Positions 1-6,331 of a DNA stretch of 10,885 nucleotides are shown here, piece by piece; position 1 is the first letter of the stretch; the number at the start of each line of letters is the position of its first letter. Source of the DNA: Verrucomicrobiota bacterium (GTDB lineage: Bacteria; Verrucomicrobiota; Verrucomicrobiia; Limisphaerales; UBA1100); contig JAPKEI010000070.1 in NCBI GenBank assembly GCA_028872685.1, positions 1-10,885 of the forward strand. Direction: 5' to 3'. The position numbers were made by a program, and so were the translations under genes. Under the pieces are notes generated by a model. It did not search any database. It was not told where the DNA came from and was given only the letters and a program-made list of their open reading frames with translations.

Positions 1-407
1 ATGGACTCGGTGGTAATGCCTTCTGCCTCGGCGAGGGTTTGGTGGACGGTGCGCCGGTCGAAGGCGGTCATCGGGTCCATTTCCACTACTTCACCCCAGC
101 GACGGGCCTTGTCGGCGGCTTCGTTGGCTTTCTTCACGAGTTCCTCGCGGTTCTCAGTGCGGTAGTTTCCGACGTCGACGGTGACCTTTGGCGCTTCCTT
201 GTCCTGCACAATGAGCAGGCGGTTGGTGAGGTATTGCAGATCACTGAGCGTGCGGCCCTGGCGGCCGATGAGGCGACCGGGATCATCCTCGGTGTTCACG
301 TTGAGCAGGCTGCCTTCGTCCATGGGGGTTTCCTCCACGGTGGCATCAAAGCCAAGGCGGTTGAGCAGGTTTTCGAGAATGCTTTTGGGTATAGTTGACA
401 TGGTCAT
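1..407 (-). CDS. jag: Jag/KhpB-type KH-R3H RNA-binding protein (partial, C-terminus beyond window)
   Basis: This is the 5' part of an RNA-binding protein of the Jag (SpoIIIJ-associated, KhpB) family, which is typically encoded just after yidC. A KH domain carries its RNA-binding loop as IGRQG, about residues 47-51, followed by TLSDLQYL. An R3H domain follows near residues 110-135, with MDPMTAFDRRTVHQTL supplying the conserved Arg and His (about R118 and H122), and ends in GITTES at the window edge. About 135 residues are visible; I estimate a few tens are missing. Two in-frame ATGs exist. The one at 407 overlaps the yidC stop as ATGA, with GGA five bases upstream, and the one at 401 lies just after the stop. 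I chose 407 for the coupling overlap and spacing, but 401 is possible. The N-terminal Jag_N domain known from Firmicutes is absent, because the KH domain begins almost immediately. The family is clear; the in vivo RNA targets are unknown. Confidence 0.9.
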   Translation of the reverse strand, partial: MTMSTIPKSILENLLNRLGFDATVEETPMDEGSLLNVNTEDDPGRLIGRQGRTLSDLQYLTNRLLIVQDKEAPKVTVDVGNYRTENREELVKKANEAADKARRWGEVVEMDPMTAFDRRTVHQTLAEAEGITTES

Positions 408-2350
408 AAGTTTCCGTCTTTTCGTTTTCGTTTTTTTGTGGGTTGGATGACTTCCACCACGTTTTCGGCCTCCGGTTCTACTTTAGTCATCTTGGTCTGT
501 ACGATTGTCAGCACATTTTGCGCGGTCCAATAAAGGCACAGGCCGGCGGAGGCGGAGTAAAGGATGAACACAAACATGAGCGGCATGTATTTCATGACGG
601 CCTGTTGGGCCGGATCCATGCCGGGTGAAGGCGGTTGTAGCCGCATTTGCAAAAACATCGTGGCCGTCATGAGGAGCGGCATGATGTTGATTGGGAAACC
701 GGCGATTTCCATCACGGTGTCGGGCGAGGAGAGGTCGGTCACCCAGAGGAATTCCGCGCCGCGCAGCTCGATGGCCGTGCGGAGCATGGTAAAGAAGCCG
801 AAGAAAATTGGGATTTGGATGATCATGGGCAAACAGCCGCCCATTTGGGCGAGGGGATTTACGCCAAACTTTTTGTAAATCTCCATCATCTTCATGTTCA
901 TCTTCTGGTGATCACCCTTGTACCGTTCGCGGATGATTTTTATTTCAGGCATCATCTTGGCGTTGACGGCGGCCATTTTTTTCATGGACCGAAGGCCGCG
1001 CGCGGTCAGCGGCCAGAAGACGATTTTGATGAGCACGGTGATGGCGATTATGGAAAGCGCGTAGGAAAGGCCGACTCCGTTGAACCAGGTCATGAGCAGC
1101 AGCAGCCCCTTGGCCACCCAGCCGAACCACCCGCCAAAATCCATGATGCCTTCGAGCTGATTGCCGTGTTCCAGGCCGATGGATTCCAACCGTTTGAAAT
1201 CCCGCGGGCCGACATAAACCGTGAAATTATTCGTCACCGACTTACCGACATCGAGCGACGGCACGTCCCACACAATGGCCGTCTCGAAGGCCTTGCGATT
1301 GGGTTTCTCCTGCGTAGGCACGAGCAGTTGATGCGCCACCAGCATTTGGCCGGGTTCTTTCGGCATGGTCACCTGAGTAAAGAACCGGCTGTATGCGCCC
1401 GCCCACTCCACGTTGCCCTGTCCGTGGGTGTAATTATTGCGCTCGCCCTTGCTGCCAAAACACATGCAGCCCCCGCGATAATTTTGGAACCAATCGGGCC
1501 CCACAGACACAGGCTCCGCGCCATCAGACCACATGAGGCCGAAATTCAAGCCCATCATGCGCGAAGTGCTCTCCGGCTCCGCCACGGAACCGGATACCAA
1601 ATAAAACCCGCTCTCTTTCATGTAGGCTCCGGAGGCGTTGCGCAACACCACCTCGGCTTCCAATTGATAATCTTCCTTCAGGCGAAAGGTCTTAATCACC
1701 TTCATACCACCGGAAATAACCGCCGTGGCACGCACGGTTTGGTCGTCCACCAACTCCAGTTTGTACGGAATGGCATTGGTTTGATAGGGGCGTGGCGAAC
1801 CAGGTTCGTGCTCCGGCTTACCGATGTTTGGCTGCAACGCGAGCAAGGGCAGCAGTTTGCCGGTGTTCTTAAGCGCTACAGGATTCACCGCTCCATCGGT
1901 TTCAACCTTATCGCGGAACGGCCCGCCGTCCGAAAAGGTAGGTCCAACCTCTTTGGGGAATTGCAGCAGATCCACTTGCTTCACCCCGCCGCCCAGCGAG
2001 GTAAAGGTAAACACCGCCTTGTTACTGGCGTTGGTGAGCGAAAGGGTGGATTCCTCCGGAACGGGAATCTCCACTACCGGCGGCGCGGGTTGATTGGTAG
2101 TAGCCGGTGTGTTGGTCGAAATCGTTGGTGAATTGGTCGGAGCCACCACGGGCGTGTTGGTGCCCGTTTGCACCACTTGATTAGTGCCCAACGTGTTGGT
2201 CCCCGCTTGCGTGACCTGATTGGTACTCGTGGCATTTTCATCCTCCACCGGCGGGCTCATCTTGATGAGCCCTAGCTTCATAGCCAGCGGCATGCCACCA
2301 AGCATCGCTAACACTGAAACAACGAGAATGATTTTTCCGGTACGATCCAT
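404..2350 (-). CDS. yidC: YidC membrane protein insertase
   Basis: This is an inner-membrane insertase/chaperone (YidC/Oxa1/Alb3 family) that inserts and folds membrane proteins alone or with SecYEG. At 648 residues it is longer than E. coli YidC (548). An N-terminal anchor (about 7-23) is followed by a Thr/Asn/Gln/Pro-rich linker (about 40-92) and a large periplasmic beta domain (about 100-380). The conserved insertase domain (about 405-620) has hydrophobic segments at 413-432, 433-448, 505-522, 552-570 and 588-612. ARGLRSMKKMAAVNAKMMPE starts the cytoplasmic coiled-coil hairpin, and NPLAQMGGCLPMIIQIPIFF is the family signature. The positive charge needed in the membrane groove appears to be K442, where E. 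coli has R366. A basic KKRKRK tail precedes the stop. The start lies three bases after the yidD stop with no clear Shine-Dalgarno, so coupled translation is likely. jag overlaps the end. Confidence 0.97.
   Translation of the reverse strand: MDRTGKIILVVSVLAMLGGMPLAMKLGLIKMSPPVEDENATSTNQVTQAGTNTLGTNQVVQTGTNTPVVAPTNSPTISTNTPATTNQPAPPVVEIPVPEESTLSLTNASNKAVFTFTSLGGGVKQVDLLQFPKEVGPTFSDGGPFRDKVETDGAVNPVALKNTGKLLPLLALQPNIGKPEHEPGSPRPYQTNAIPYKLELVDDQTVRATAVISGGMKVIKTFRLKEDYQLEAEVVLRNASGAYMKESGFYLVSGSVAEPESTSRMMGLNFGLMWSDGAEPVSVGPDWFQNYRGGCMCFGSKGERNNYTHGQGNVEWAGAYSRFFTQVTMPKEPGQMLVAHQLLVPTQEKPNRKAFETAIVWDVPSLDVGKSVTNNFTVYVGPRDFKRLESIGLEHGNQLEGIMDFGGWFGWVAKGLLLLMTWFNGVGLSYALSIIAITVLIKIVFWPLTARGLRSMKKMAAVNAKMMPEIKIIRERYKGDHQKMNMKMMEIYKKFGVNPLAQMGGCLPMIIQIPIFFGFFTMLRTAIELRGAEFLWVTDLSSPDTVMEIAGFPINIMPLLMTATMFLQMRLQPPSPGMDPAQQAVMKYMPLMFVFILYSASAGLCLYWTAQNVLTIVQTKMTKVEPEAENVVEVIQPTKKRKRKDGNL
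2150..2224 (-). repeat. Two-copy 13-residue repeat in the YidC linker
   Basis: Within the YidC N-terminal linker, residues 43-55 (TNQVTQAGTNTLG) are repeated at 56-67 (TNQVVQTGTNTP). The DNA shows the matching period of about 39 bases. The surrounding linker stays rich in Thr, Asn and Pro up to about residue 92. It probably forms a flexible tether between the membrane anchor and the periplasmic domain, and its copy number may vary between strains. Confidence 0.7.
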
Positions 2351-2353
2351 GAA

Positions 2354-2617
2354 TTAAATTTTTGCTTTCACTTGCCCTTGAACTTGTGGCACGGGGTCAT
2401 GCCCGCAACCGCCCCACGGATGGCACCGGCCCAATCGCCTCAAGGTGAGCCAACTGCCGCGCATTGCGCCGTGGGTTTTGACCGCTTCCATCGCGTACGC
2501 CGAACAGCTCGGCTCGAAGCGGCAAATGGTTCCGCCTGCAATCATCGTGAGCAACGGCGAAATGGCCCAGCGATAAAACCGCAGCAGCGCGAGTAGGATG
2601 AATTGCAGTGGGTTCAC
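2354..2617 (-). CDS. yidD: YidD membrane protein insertion efficiency factor
   Basis: This is a small (87-residue) inner-membrane-associated protein of the YidD/DUF37 (UPF0161) family, thought to assist YidC-dependent insertion. An amphipathic N-terminal helix (residues 1-25) precedes the signature: CRFEPSCSAYAMEAVKTHG (32-50), GSWLTLRRLGRCHPWGGCG (54-72) and DPVP (74-77). The conserved cysteines are C32, C38 and C65. The start is GTG, sharing its first G with the TAG stop of rnpA (TAGTG), and no Shine-Dalgarno is visible, so translation probably depends on ribosomes finishing rnpA. The yidC start follows three bases after the TAA stop. The length and motif order match the family well. Confidence 0.96.
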   Translation of the reverse strand: MNPLQFILLALLRFYRWAISPLLTMIAGGTICRFEPSCSAYAMEAVKTHGAMRGSWLTLRRLGRCHPWGGCGHDPVPQVQGQVKAKI

Positions 2618-2988
2618 TAGTTAGAAATTAATTTTGCGGAACGCAGGATGGCCAAATAATCCGCCTCCACTCCCGCGAAGGATTGGCCCACCAAGGAGCG
2701 CCGGGCGATGAGCACCATCTCCACCGGCACGCGCAGGGCGTGTTGGTGCAGGCGGAAGCATTCGCGCAGCAGCCGCCGCGCGCGGTTGCGGATGACGGCG
2801 TTTCCAAGTTTGCGAGTGGTGATCACGGCGAATCGGGAGGGGGTGTCTTCGGGAAGCTCGAGCCAGTTGAGAACCAGCCCGCCTTGTGCCAGCCGACGGC
2901 CTTGGCTTTTGAGCCGCGCAAAGTCGCGTCCTTGTCGGATGCGCATCGCGCGGGTCAGCCGCAGCCGAGCCGGCGCCCCGGGGTTCAT
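2617..2988 (-). CDS. rnpA: Ribonuclease P protein component
   Basis: This is the basic protein subunit of RNase P, which together with the catalytic RNA removes 5' leaders from pre-tRNAs. The length of 123 residues is normal. The N-terminal part RLTRAMRIRQGRDFARL matches the family start. FAVITTRKLGNAVIRNR leads into the RNR motif (R67-N68-R69) followed by ARRLLRECFR, the conserved RNA-binding helix. The C-terminal part has VLIARRSLVGQSFAGVEADY. The ATG shares its A with the TGA stop of rpmH (TGATG), and GGAA lies five bases upstream inside rpmH. The stop overlaps the yidD start by one base. The rpmH-rnpA-yidD-yidC order supports the call. The RNase P RNA gene is not in the window. Confidence 0.97.
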   Translation of the reverse strand: MNPGAPARLRLTRAMRIRQGRDFARLKSQGRRLAQGGLVLNWLELPEDTPSRFAVITTRKLGNAVIRNRARRLLRECFRLHQHALRVPVEMVLIARRSLVGQSFAGVEADYLAILRSAKLISN

Positions 2989-3128
2989 CAGAGTTCCGGG
3001 GTGAGTCGAGAGCGGCCCTTTTGTCGACGGCGCTTGATGATGCCGCGGCCCGCTTTAGTAGCCATACGCGAGCGAAAACCGTGTCGGCGCGCTCGTTTCA
3101 AATTTGAGGGTTGGAATGTCCGTTTCAT
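2988..3128 (-). CDS. rpmH: 50S ribosomal protein L34
   Basis: This is a 46-residue, strongly basic protein of the large ribosomal subunit. It begins MKRTFQPSNLKRARRHGF, the L34 signature, then reads RSRMATKAGRGIIKRRRQKG and ends SRLTPEL. The length is the family norm of 44-47. The start ATG has a weak AGG eight bases upstream. The TGA stop overlaps the rnpA start by one base. It is the first gene of the rpmH-jag block and lies about 57 bases downstream of the inferred transcription start. dnaA, a frequent neighbour upstream of rpmH, is not present: deoA lies there instead. Confidence 0.97.
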   Translation of the reverse strand: MKRTFQPSNLKRARRHGFRSRMATKAGRGIIKRRRQKGRSRLTPEL

Positions 3129-3191
3129 GAAATCAGCCTAAATTCAGTCAAAAATGTCGTTTTACACCCAGAATGCATCGGGGAACGGCGG

Positions 3192-3220
3192 AGATTGCCA
3201 GTAATATTCAGCCCTGTCAA
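3192..3220 (-). promoter_or_regulatory. Candidate sigma70-type promoter for rpmH-rnpA-yidD-yidC-jag
   Basis: On the minus strand a perfect -35 box TTGACA (3220-3215) is followed by exactly 17 bases and then CAATCT (3197-3192). That -10 is weak overall but keeps the key A at position 2 and T at position 6, and it is preceded by TGG as an extended -10. Transcription would start near 3185, giving a leader of about 57 bases before rpmH. The spacing and position before a ribosomal protein operon support it. The poor -10 keeps confidence moderate. Confidence 0.5.
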
Positions 3221-3236
3221 GAGGGCAAAATGCAAT

Positions 3237-3264
3237 GGTGGGGACATAGCAGTATGTCCCTACC
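3237..3264 (-). terminator. Hairpin after deoA, possible terminator or palindromic repeat
   Basis: Starting one base after the deoA stop, the minus strand has arms GGTAGGGACATA and TATGTCCCCACC around the loop CTGC. That gives 11 paired positions of 12, with one A-C mismatch and an uninterrupted 8-bp inner stem. No run of T follows directly; only TTTT appears about six bases later. It could be a weak intrinsic terminator separating deoA from the rpmH promoter, whose -35 box begins about 16 bases further on. It could instead be one copy of a dispersed palindromic repeat. The inverted repeat itself is certain; its role is inferred. Confidence 0.5.
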
Positions 3265-3265
3265 C

Positions 3266-4540
3266 TCACCCCAGTATTTCACAAATAAGGTCAAAAGGAC
3301 CTGTTTTTTCATCAGTAATATCAAACGCACCCGCCAGTCTTTCCGCCGCCATATCGGCATCGGCCTCCGTGCGCGCGTGGATTCGGCAGAGGGGCCGGTC
3401 GATGGCTTCGCCGGGCTTAAGCATTTGGTCGAGGCCAACATCGGGTTGGATTTTTGCTTCCTTCGTTTGGCGGCCGCCGCCGAGGTCGCGCACCACTTCG
3501 CCAATCACCCGCGCATCGCACGTGGCGAGGTAGCCTTTCCCGCTCGCGAGGAATTCCCGCACGACGGGTGCAGTGGTGTCCTGTTTGAGTTTCGCTTCAA
3601 ACGCGGCCAAGTCCGCGCCTTGGGCGGCGAGCAGTTCGTTGAACTTTTCGCGCGGGCGGCCACTGGCAAGTTCGGAGGCGGCACGTTCGGTATCGCAGCC
3701 GGGGAGTTGGGCGGCACAGGCAATAACCAGTTCCTCCAAGTCCGCGGGGCCATCGCCCTCCAGGCAAGCGATGGATTCCTTGACCTCCAGCCAATTGCCG
3801 GCGGCGCGGCCGATCGGGGTGTCCATGTCGGTGAGCAGCGCGGTGGTTTGCACGCCGCATTCAGTGGCGAGGTTCACGATGGATTTCGCCAACGCGCGCG
3901 CGTCATCGCGGGTGTGCATAAAGGCAGCCGCGCCGAACTTCACGTCCATCACCAGCGCATCCAAATTCTCGGCCAGTTTTTTGGAAAGGATGCTGGCGGT
4001 AATGAGCGGCACCGACGGCACGGTGCCGGTCACATCACGCAGCGCGTAGAGCGCTTTGTCGGCGGGAGCGATCTCGGCGGTTTGGCCGCCGAGGGCCACG
4101 CCGATTTCTTGCACTTGGCCAACGAATTGTTCCGCCGAAAGTTGAGTGGTGAAGCCGGGGATGCTCTCGAGTTTGTCCAGCGTGCCGCCGGTGATGCCAA
4201 GGCCGCGGCCGGAAATCATCGGCACGCGATAGCCGAGGCACGCAAGCAGTGGCGCGAGTGGCAGCGAAACTTTGTCGCCCACGCCGCCGGTGGAATGTTT
4301 GTCAACGATAGGGCGGTCATCATCGGGGAATTCGAGCACCGCGCCACTGTCGCGCATCGCCAGCGTGAGCGCGCGGGTTTCGGCCAAGGTCATCCCCTGA
4401 AATTGGACGGCCATCAAAAACGCGGCCATTTGATAATCCGGCACGGAGCCATCGGCGAAGGCGGTCACGGCATCGGCAATGGCTTCTGGCGAGAGTTCGC
4501 CGCCATCGCGTTTTTGCTCGATGAGTTTTAGAAAGTCCAT
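3266..4540 (-). CDS. deoA: Thymidine (pyrimidine-nucleoside) phosphorylase
   Basis: This cytoplasmic salvage enzyme of nucleoside phosphorylase family II converts thymidine and phosphate to thymine and 2-deoxyribose-1-phosphate. The 424 residues have the usual order: an N-terminal alpha domain (MDFLKLIEQKRDG, IPDYQM-like VPDYQMAAFLMA), the phosphate-binding VDKHSTGGVGDKVS (79-92), and the family signature SGRGLGITGGTLDKLE (110-125). Catalytic R168, S183 and K187 lie in ALRDVTGTVPSVPLITAS and the following SILSKK, matching E. coli R171, S186 and K190. M108 before the signature matches the thymidine-type enzyme rather than the Lys of Bacillus pyrimidine-nucleoside phosphorylases, which favours deoA over pdp. 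A small oddity is VKFGAAAFM where E. coli has VKVGSGAFM. The ATG has no Shine-Dalgarno, and a palindrome ends 13 bases before it. No other deo gene is nearby. Confidence 0.93.
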   Translation of the reverse strand: MDFLKLIEQKRDGGELSPEAIADAVTAFADGSVPDYQMAAFLMAVQFQGMTLAETRALTLAMRDSGAVLEFPDDDRPIVDKHSTGGVGDKVSLPLAPLLACLGYRVPMISGRGLGITGGTLDKLESIPGFTTQLSAEQFVGQVQEIGVALGGQTAEIAPADKALYALRDVTGTVPSVPLITASILSKKLAENLDALVMDVKFGAAAFMHTRDDARALAKSIVNLATECGVQTTALLTDMDTPIGRAAGNWLEVKESIACLEGDGPADLEELVIACAAQLPGCDTERAASELASGRPREKFNELLAAQGADLAAFEAKLKQDTTAPVVREFLASGKGYLATCDARVIGEVVRDLGGGRQTKEAKIQPDVGLDQMLKPGEAIDRPLCRIHARTEADADMAAERLAGAFDITDEKTGPFDLICEILG

Positions 4541-4552
4541 GCGTTTGCCATG

Positions 4553-4573
4553 CTGCCGGCATCTTGTCGGCAG
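4553..4573 (-). repeat. TGCCGGCA-type palindrome just upstream of deoA
   Basis: Arms CTGCCGACA and TGCCGGCAG around a 3-base loop (minus strand) pair at eight of nine positions. The hairpin ends 12 bases before the deoA start codon, where a ribosome would bind, so in RNA it could affect deoA translation. It shares the CTGCCG...CGGCAG core with the hairpin at 4600-4619. The two may be copies of one repeat family. Function is unknown. Confidence 0.55.
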
Positions 4574-4599
4574 GATTGAGGTGGCCGATGGTCAACGAT

Positions 4600-4619
4600 C
4601 TGCCGGCAAGTGCCGGCAG
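4600..4619 (-). repeat. Perfect TGCCGGCA palindrome after fabF, possible terminator
   Basis: Perfect 8-bp arms CTGCCGGC and GCCGGCAG enclose the loop ACTT on the minus strand, seven bases after the fabF stop. It is very GC-rich but has no T-tract, so it is at best a non-canonical terminator or a 3'-end stabiliser. It pairs in sequence with the palindrome at 4553-4573, 26 bases away, which resembles a REP-like doublet. Confidence 0.55.
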
Positions 4620-4626
4620 CACATTT

Positions 4627-5901
4627 TCAGTCCACGCGCGTAGCGTAGCCGGTGAACTTGGTGGCGGCAATGGTGGCGTTGTGGCCGCCGAAGCCGAAGG
4701 AGTTGCTGAGCGCGGCGTTGATTTCCATCTCGCGGGCCTCGTGGGGGACGTAGTCCAAATCGCACTCGGGATCGGGGTTGTGCAAATTGATGGTGGGCGG
4801 CGCGATATTGGTTTGCAACGCCTTGGCTACGAGAATCATTTCCACGCCGCCGGCGGCGCCGAGCATATGGCCAGTAGCGCCTTTGGTGGAGCTGACGGCA
4901 ATCTTGTCGGCATGATCCTTGAAAACGCTGCGGATGGCTTTGGTTTCGCAAATATCACCTTGCGGCGTGCTGGTGCCGTGGGCGTTGATGTAGTCGATGT
5001 TGTCGGTATCGAGCCCGCCGCTGCGCAGGGCCATCTTCATACAACGCGCCGCGCCTTCGCCATCGGGCGCGGGGGCAGTGAGATGATTCGCATCAGCGGT
5101 GTTGCCGTATCCGACGATTTCACAATAAATTTTCGCATCGCGCGCCCTAGCGTGTTCCAACTCCTCGAGCACGAGCACGCCCGCGCCTTCGCCCATCACA
5201 AAGCCATCGCGTCCAATATCAAAAGGACGTGATGCGGTTTTGGGTTCGTCGTTGCGGGTGCTCATCGCTTTCATCGCGGCGAACCCGCCCATCCCCATGG
5301 GCACCACGGCGGCTTCCGCGCCACCGGCAAAGATAGCTTTGGCGTCGCCCATCTTTATCGTCCGCCACGCTTCGCCGAGCGCGTGGGTGCTCGTGGCGCA
5401 CGCGCTGCACGTGGCCATATTTGGCCCGCGCAATCCGTAGTAAATCGAGAACACACCCGAGGCCATATTCAAAATCAGCATCGGAATGGTGAAAGGCGAC
5501 ATCCGGCCCGGGCCGCGCTCGGTGAGGACGGTGTGTTGCGCTTCCTGCGTGCCGAGCCCGCCGATGCCGCTGCCGATGAAGCTGCCGATTTGGTCGCGGT
5601 CGAGTTCCTCAAGATTCATTCCCGAATCTTCGAGCGCCTTCCAGCCGGCGTAGATGCCCAGCTGAGTAAAGCGATCGGCGCGCCGCACTTCTTTAGCGTT
5701 TGGAAAAGCCGGGGTGGGATCGAAGTCTTTGATCTCCGCAGCGATTTGGCAGGCGAATTCGCTGATGTCAAACGAGGTTACACGGTCGATGCCGCATTGG
5801 CCGGCGATGACGTTGTCCCAAAACGTTTCCACCTCGCAGCCGAGCGACGAGGCGACGCCCGTGCCGGTAACCACCACTCGTATGCCTGTTTCACTTCCCA
5901 T
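4627..5901 (-). CDS. fabF: Beta-ketoacyl-ACP synthase II (KAS II)
   Basis: This is the condensing enzyme of type II fatty acid synthesis; it joins malonyl-ACP to the growing acyl-ACP chain in the cytoplasm. At 424 residues it has the full thiolase fold. The catalytic triad is C168 in NMATCSACATSTHALGEA, H308 in INAHGTSTPQGD and H345 in SSTKGATGHMLGAAGG, with K340 also conserved. NSFGFGGHNAT (400-409) holds the gatekeeper Phe, and SGIGGLGTQE (111-120) is typical. A Cys-His-His triad identifies FabF/FabB rather than FabH, and the ordering is FabF-like. The start ATG follows an AT-rich 24-base stretch with no Shine-Dalgarno. A strong intrinsic terminator lies between acpP and this gene, so fabF is probably transcribed by limited read-through or from its own promoter. 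rnc, a frequent downstream neighbour, is absent. Confidence 0.96.
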   Translation of the reverse strand: MGSETGIRVVVTGTGVASSLGCEVETFWDNVIAGQCGIDRVTSFDISEFACQIAAEIKDFDPTPAFPNAKEVRRADRFTQLGIYAGWKALEDSGMNLEELDRDQIGSFIGSGIGGLGTQEAQHTVLTERGPGRMSPFTIPMLILNMASGVFSIYYGLRGPNMATCSACATSTHALGEAWRTIKMGDAKAIFAGGAEAAVVPMGMGGFAAMKAMSTRNDEPKTASRPFDIGRDGFVMGEGAGVLVLEELEHARARDAKIYCEIVGYGNTADANHLTAPAPDGEGAARCMKMALRSGGLDTDNIDYINAHGTSTPQGDICETKAIRSVFKDHADKIAVSSTKGATGHMLGAAGGVEMILVAKALQTNIAPPTINLHNPDPECDLDYVPHEAREMEINAALSNSFGFGGHNATIAATKFTGYATRVD

Positions 5902-5925
5902 TTTTATCGAAAATAATTTTTGCGC

Positions 5926-5965
5926 AAAAAAATGGGCAGCCGGAACCGTGCTGGTCCGCTGCCCA
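5926..5965 (-). terminator. Intrinsic terminator between acpP and fabF
   Basis: On the minus strand the outer arms TGGGCAGC (5965-5958) and GCTGCCCA (5940-5933) pair perfectly over 8 bp. Inner arms GGACC and GGTTCC extend the stem, with single-base bulges around the loop AGCAC. Seven consecutive T (5932-5926) follow immediately. This is a textbook rho-independent terminator 16 bases after the acpP stop. It should end most acpP transcripts and lower fabF expression relative to acpP. The T-tract continues into the 14-bp palindrome TTTTTGCGCAAAAA (5917-5930). Confidence 0.85.
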
Positions 5966-5981
5966 AAATGGTTGCGGCGGT

Positions 5982-6227
5982 TTAGCCCTGAGATTCCTCG
6001 ATGAACGAGATGACGTCACCCACGGTGACAAGCTTCTCCGCTTCTTCATCGGGGATTTCGTTGCCGAATTCCTCTTCGAGGCCCATCACCAGTTCCACTG
6101 TATCCAGCGAGTCCGCACCGAGATCCTCGATGAACTTTGCCTCCGGCGTAATTTGCTCGGGCTTCACGCCCAGTTGTTCCACCACGATTGCTTGAACCCG
6201 GTCCTTAATGCTCTTTTCTTCAGACAT
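5982..6227 (-). CDS. acpP: Acyl carrier protein
   Basis: This small acidic carrier (81 residues) holds acyl chains as thioesters on 4'-phosphopantetheine during fatty acid and lipid synthesis. The prosthetic-group Ser is S40 in the motif FIEDLGADSLDTVELVM. IPDEEAEKLVTVGDVISFIE is the conserved C-terminal helix region. The start is supported by AGGAG (6241-6237) nine bases upstream, the best ribosome binding site in this window. A 104-base gap separates it from fabG. In that gap TTGACG (6283-6278) could be a -35 box, but the base run 17 positions on (GACAAG) is a poor -10, so I do not call a promoter. The strong RBS upstream and the terminator downstream fit high expression as a separate unit, as expected for ACP. 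Confidence 0.97.
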   Translation of the reverse strand: MSEEKSIKDRVQAIVVEQLGVKPEQITPEAKFIEDLGADSLDTVELVMGLEEEFGNEIPDEEAEKLVTVGDVISFIEESQG

Positions 6228-6236
6228 ATATATTTG

Positions 6237-6241
6237 CTCCT
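6237..6241 (-). promoter_or_regulatory. Strong ribosome binding site of acpP
   Basis: AGGAG lies nine bases upstream of the acpP ATG on the minus strand. It is notable because fabD, fabG, fabF, deoA, yidD and yidC have no recognisable Shine-Dalgarno at their starts. The contrast suggests acpP is set for strong, independent translation. Confidence 0.7.
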
Positions 6242-6331
6242 AAAAGGTGCGTTGCTTGTCAGCCAATTCAAGCCAAGCGTCAAGCTCCGAGTCGGGTTTT
6301 TTTATTCACAAAAAAAACGCGCAAGGGGACA

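Noticed and set aside
647..2131. 494-codon open frame on the plus strand opposite yidC
   Set aside because: It lies antisense to a clear YidC, its translation is rich in His, Arg and Gly with no recognisable motif, and such frames are expected in GC-rich DNA.
2988..3265. oriC/dnaA region, expected near rpmH in many bacteria
   Set aside because: I found no DnaA-box cluster and no dnaA gene; the upstream neighbour is deoA.
3173..4531. 452-codon open frame on the plus strand opposite deoA
   Set aside because: It mirrors the deoA frame and shows the low-complexity Gly/Ala/His/Arg composition of a shadow frame. deoA has all catalytic residues.
6254..6285. Imperfect inverted repeat GCTTG...CAAGC and a TTGACG box upstream of acpP
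   Set aside because: Only five outer pairs match cleanly and the would-be -10 (GACAAG) is poor. The evidence is too weak to call a promoter or operator.
6301..6320. T and A tracts after fabG as an intrinsic terminator
   Set aside because: Runs of eight T and seven A are present on the minus strand, but no GC-rich stem precedes the T-run.
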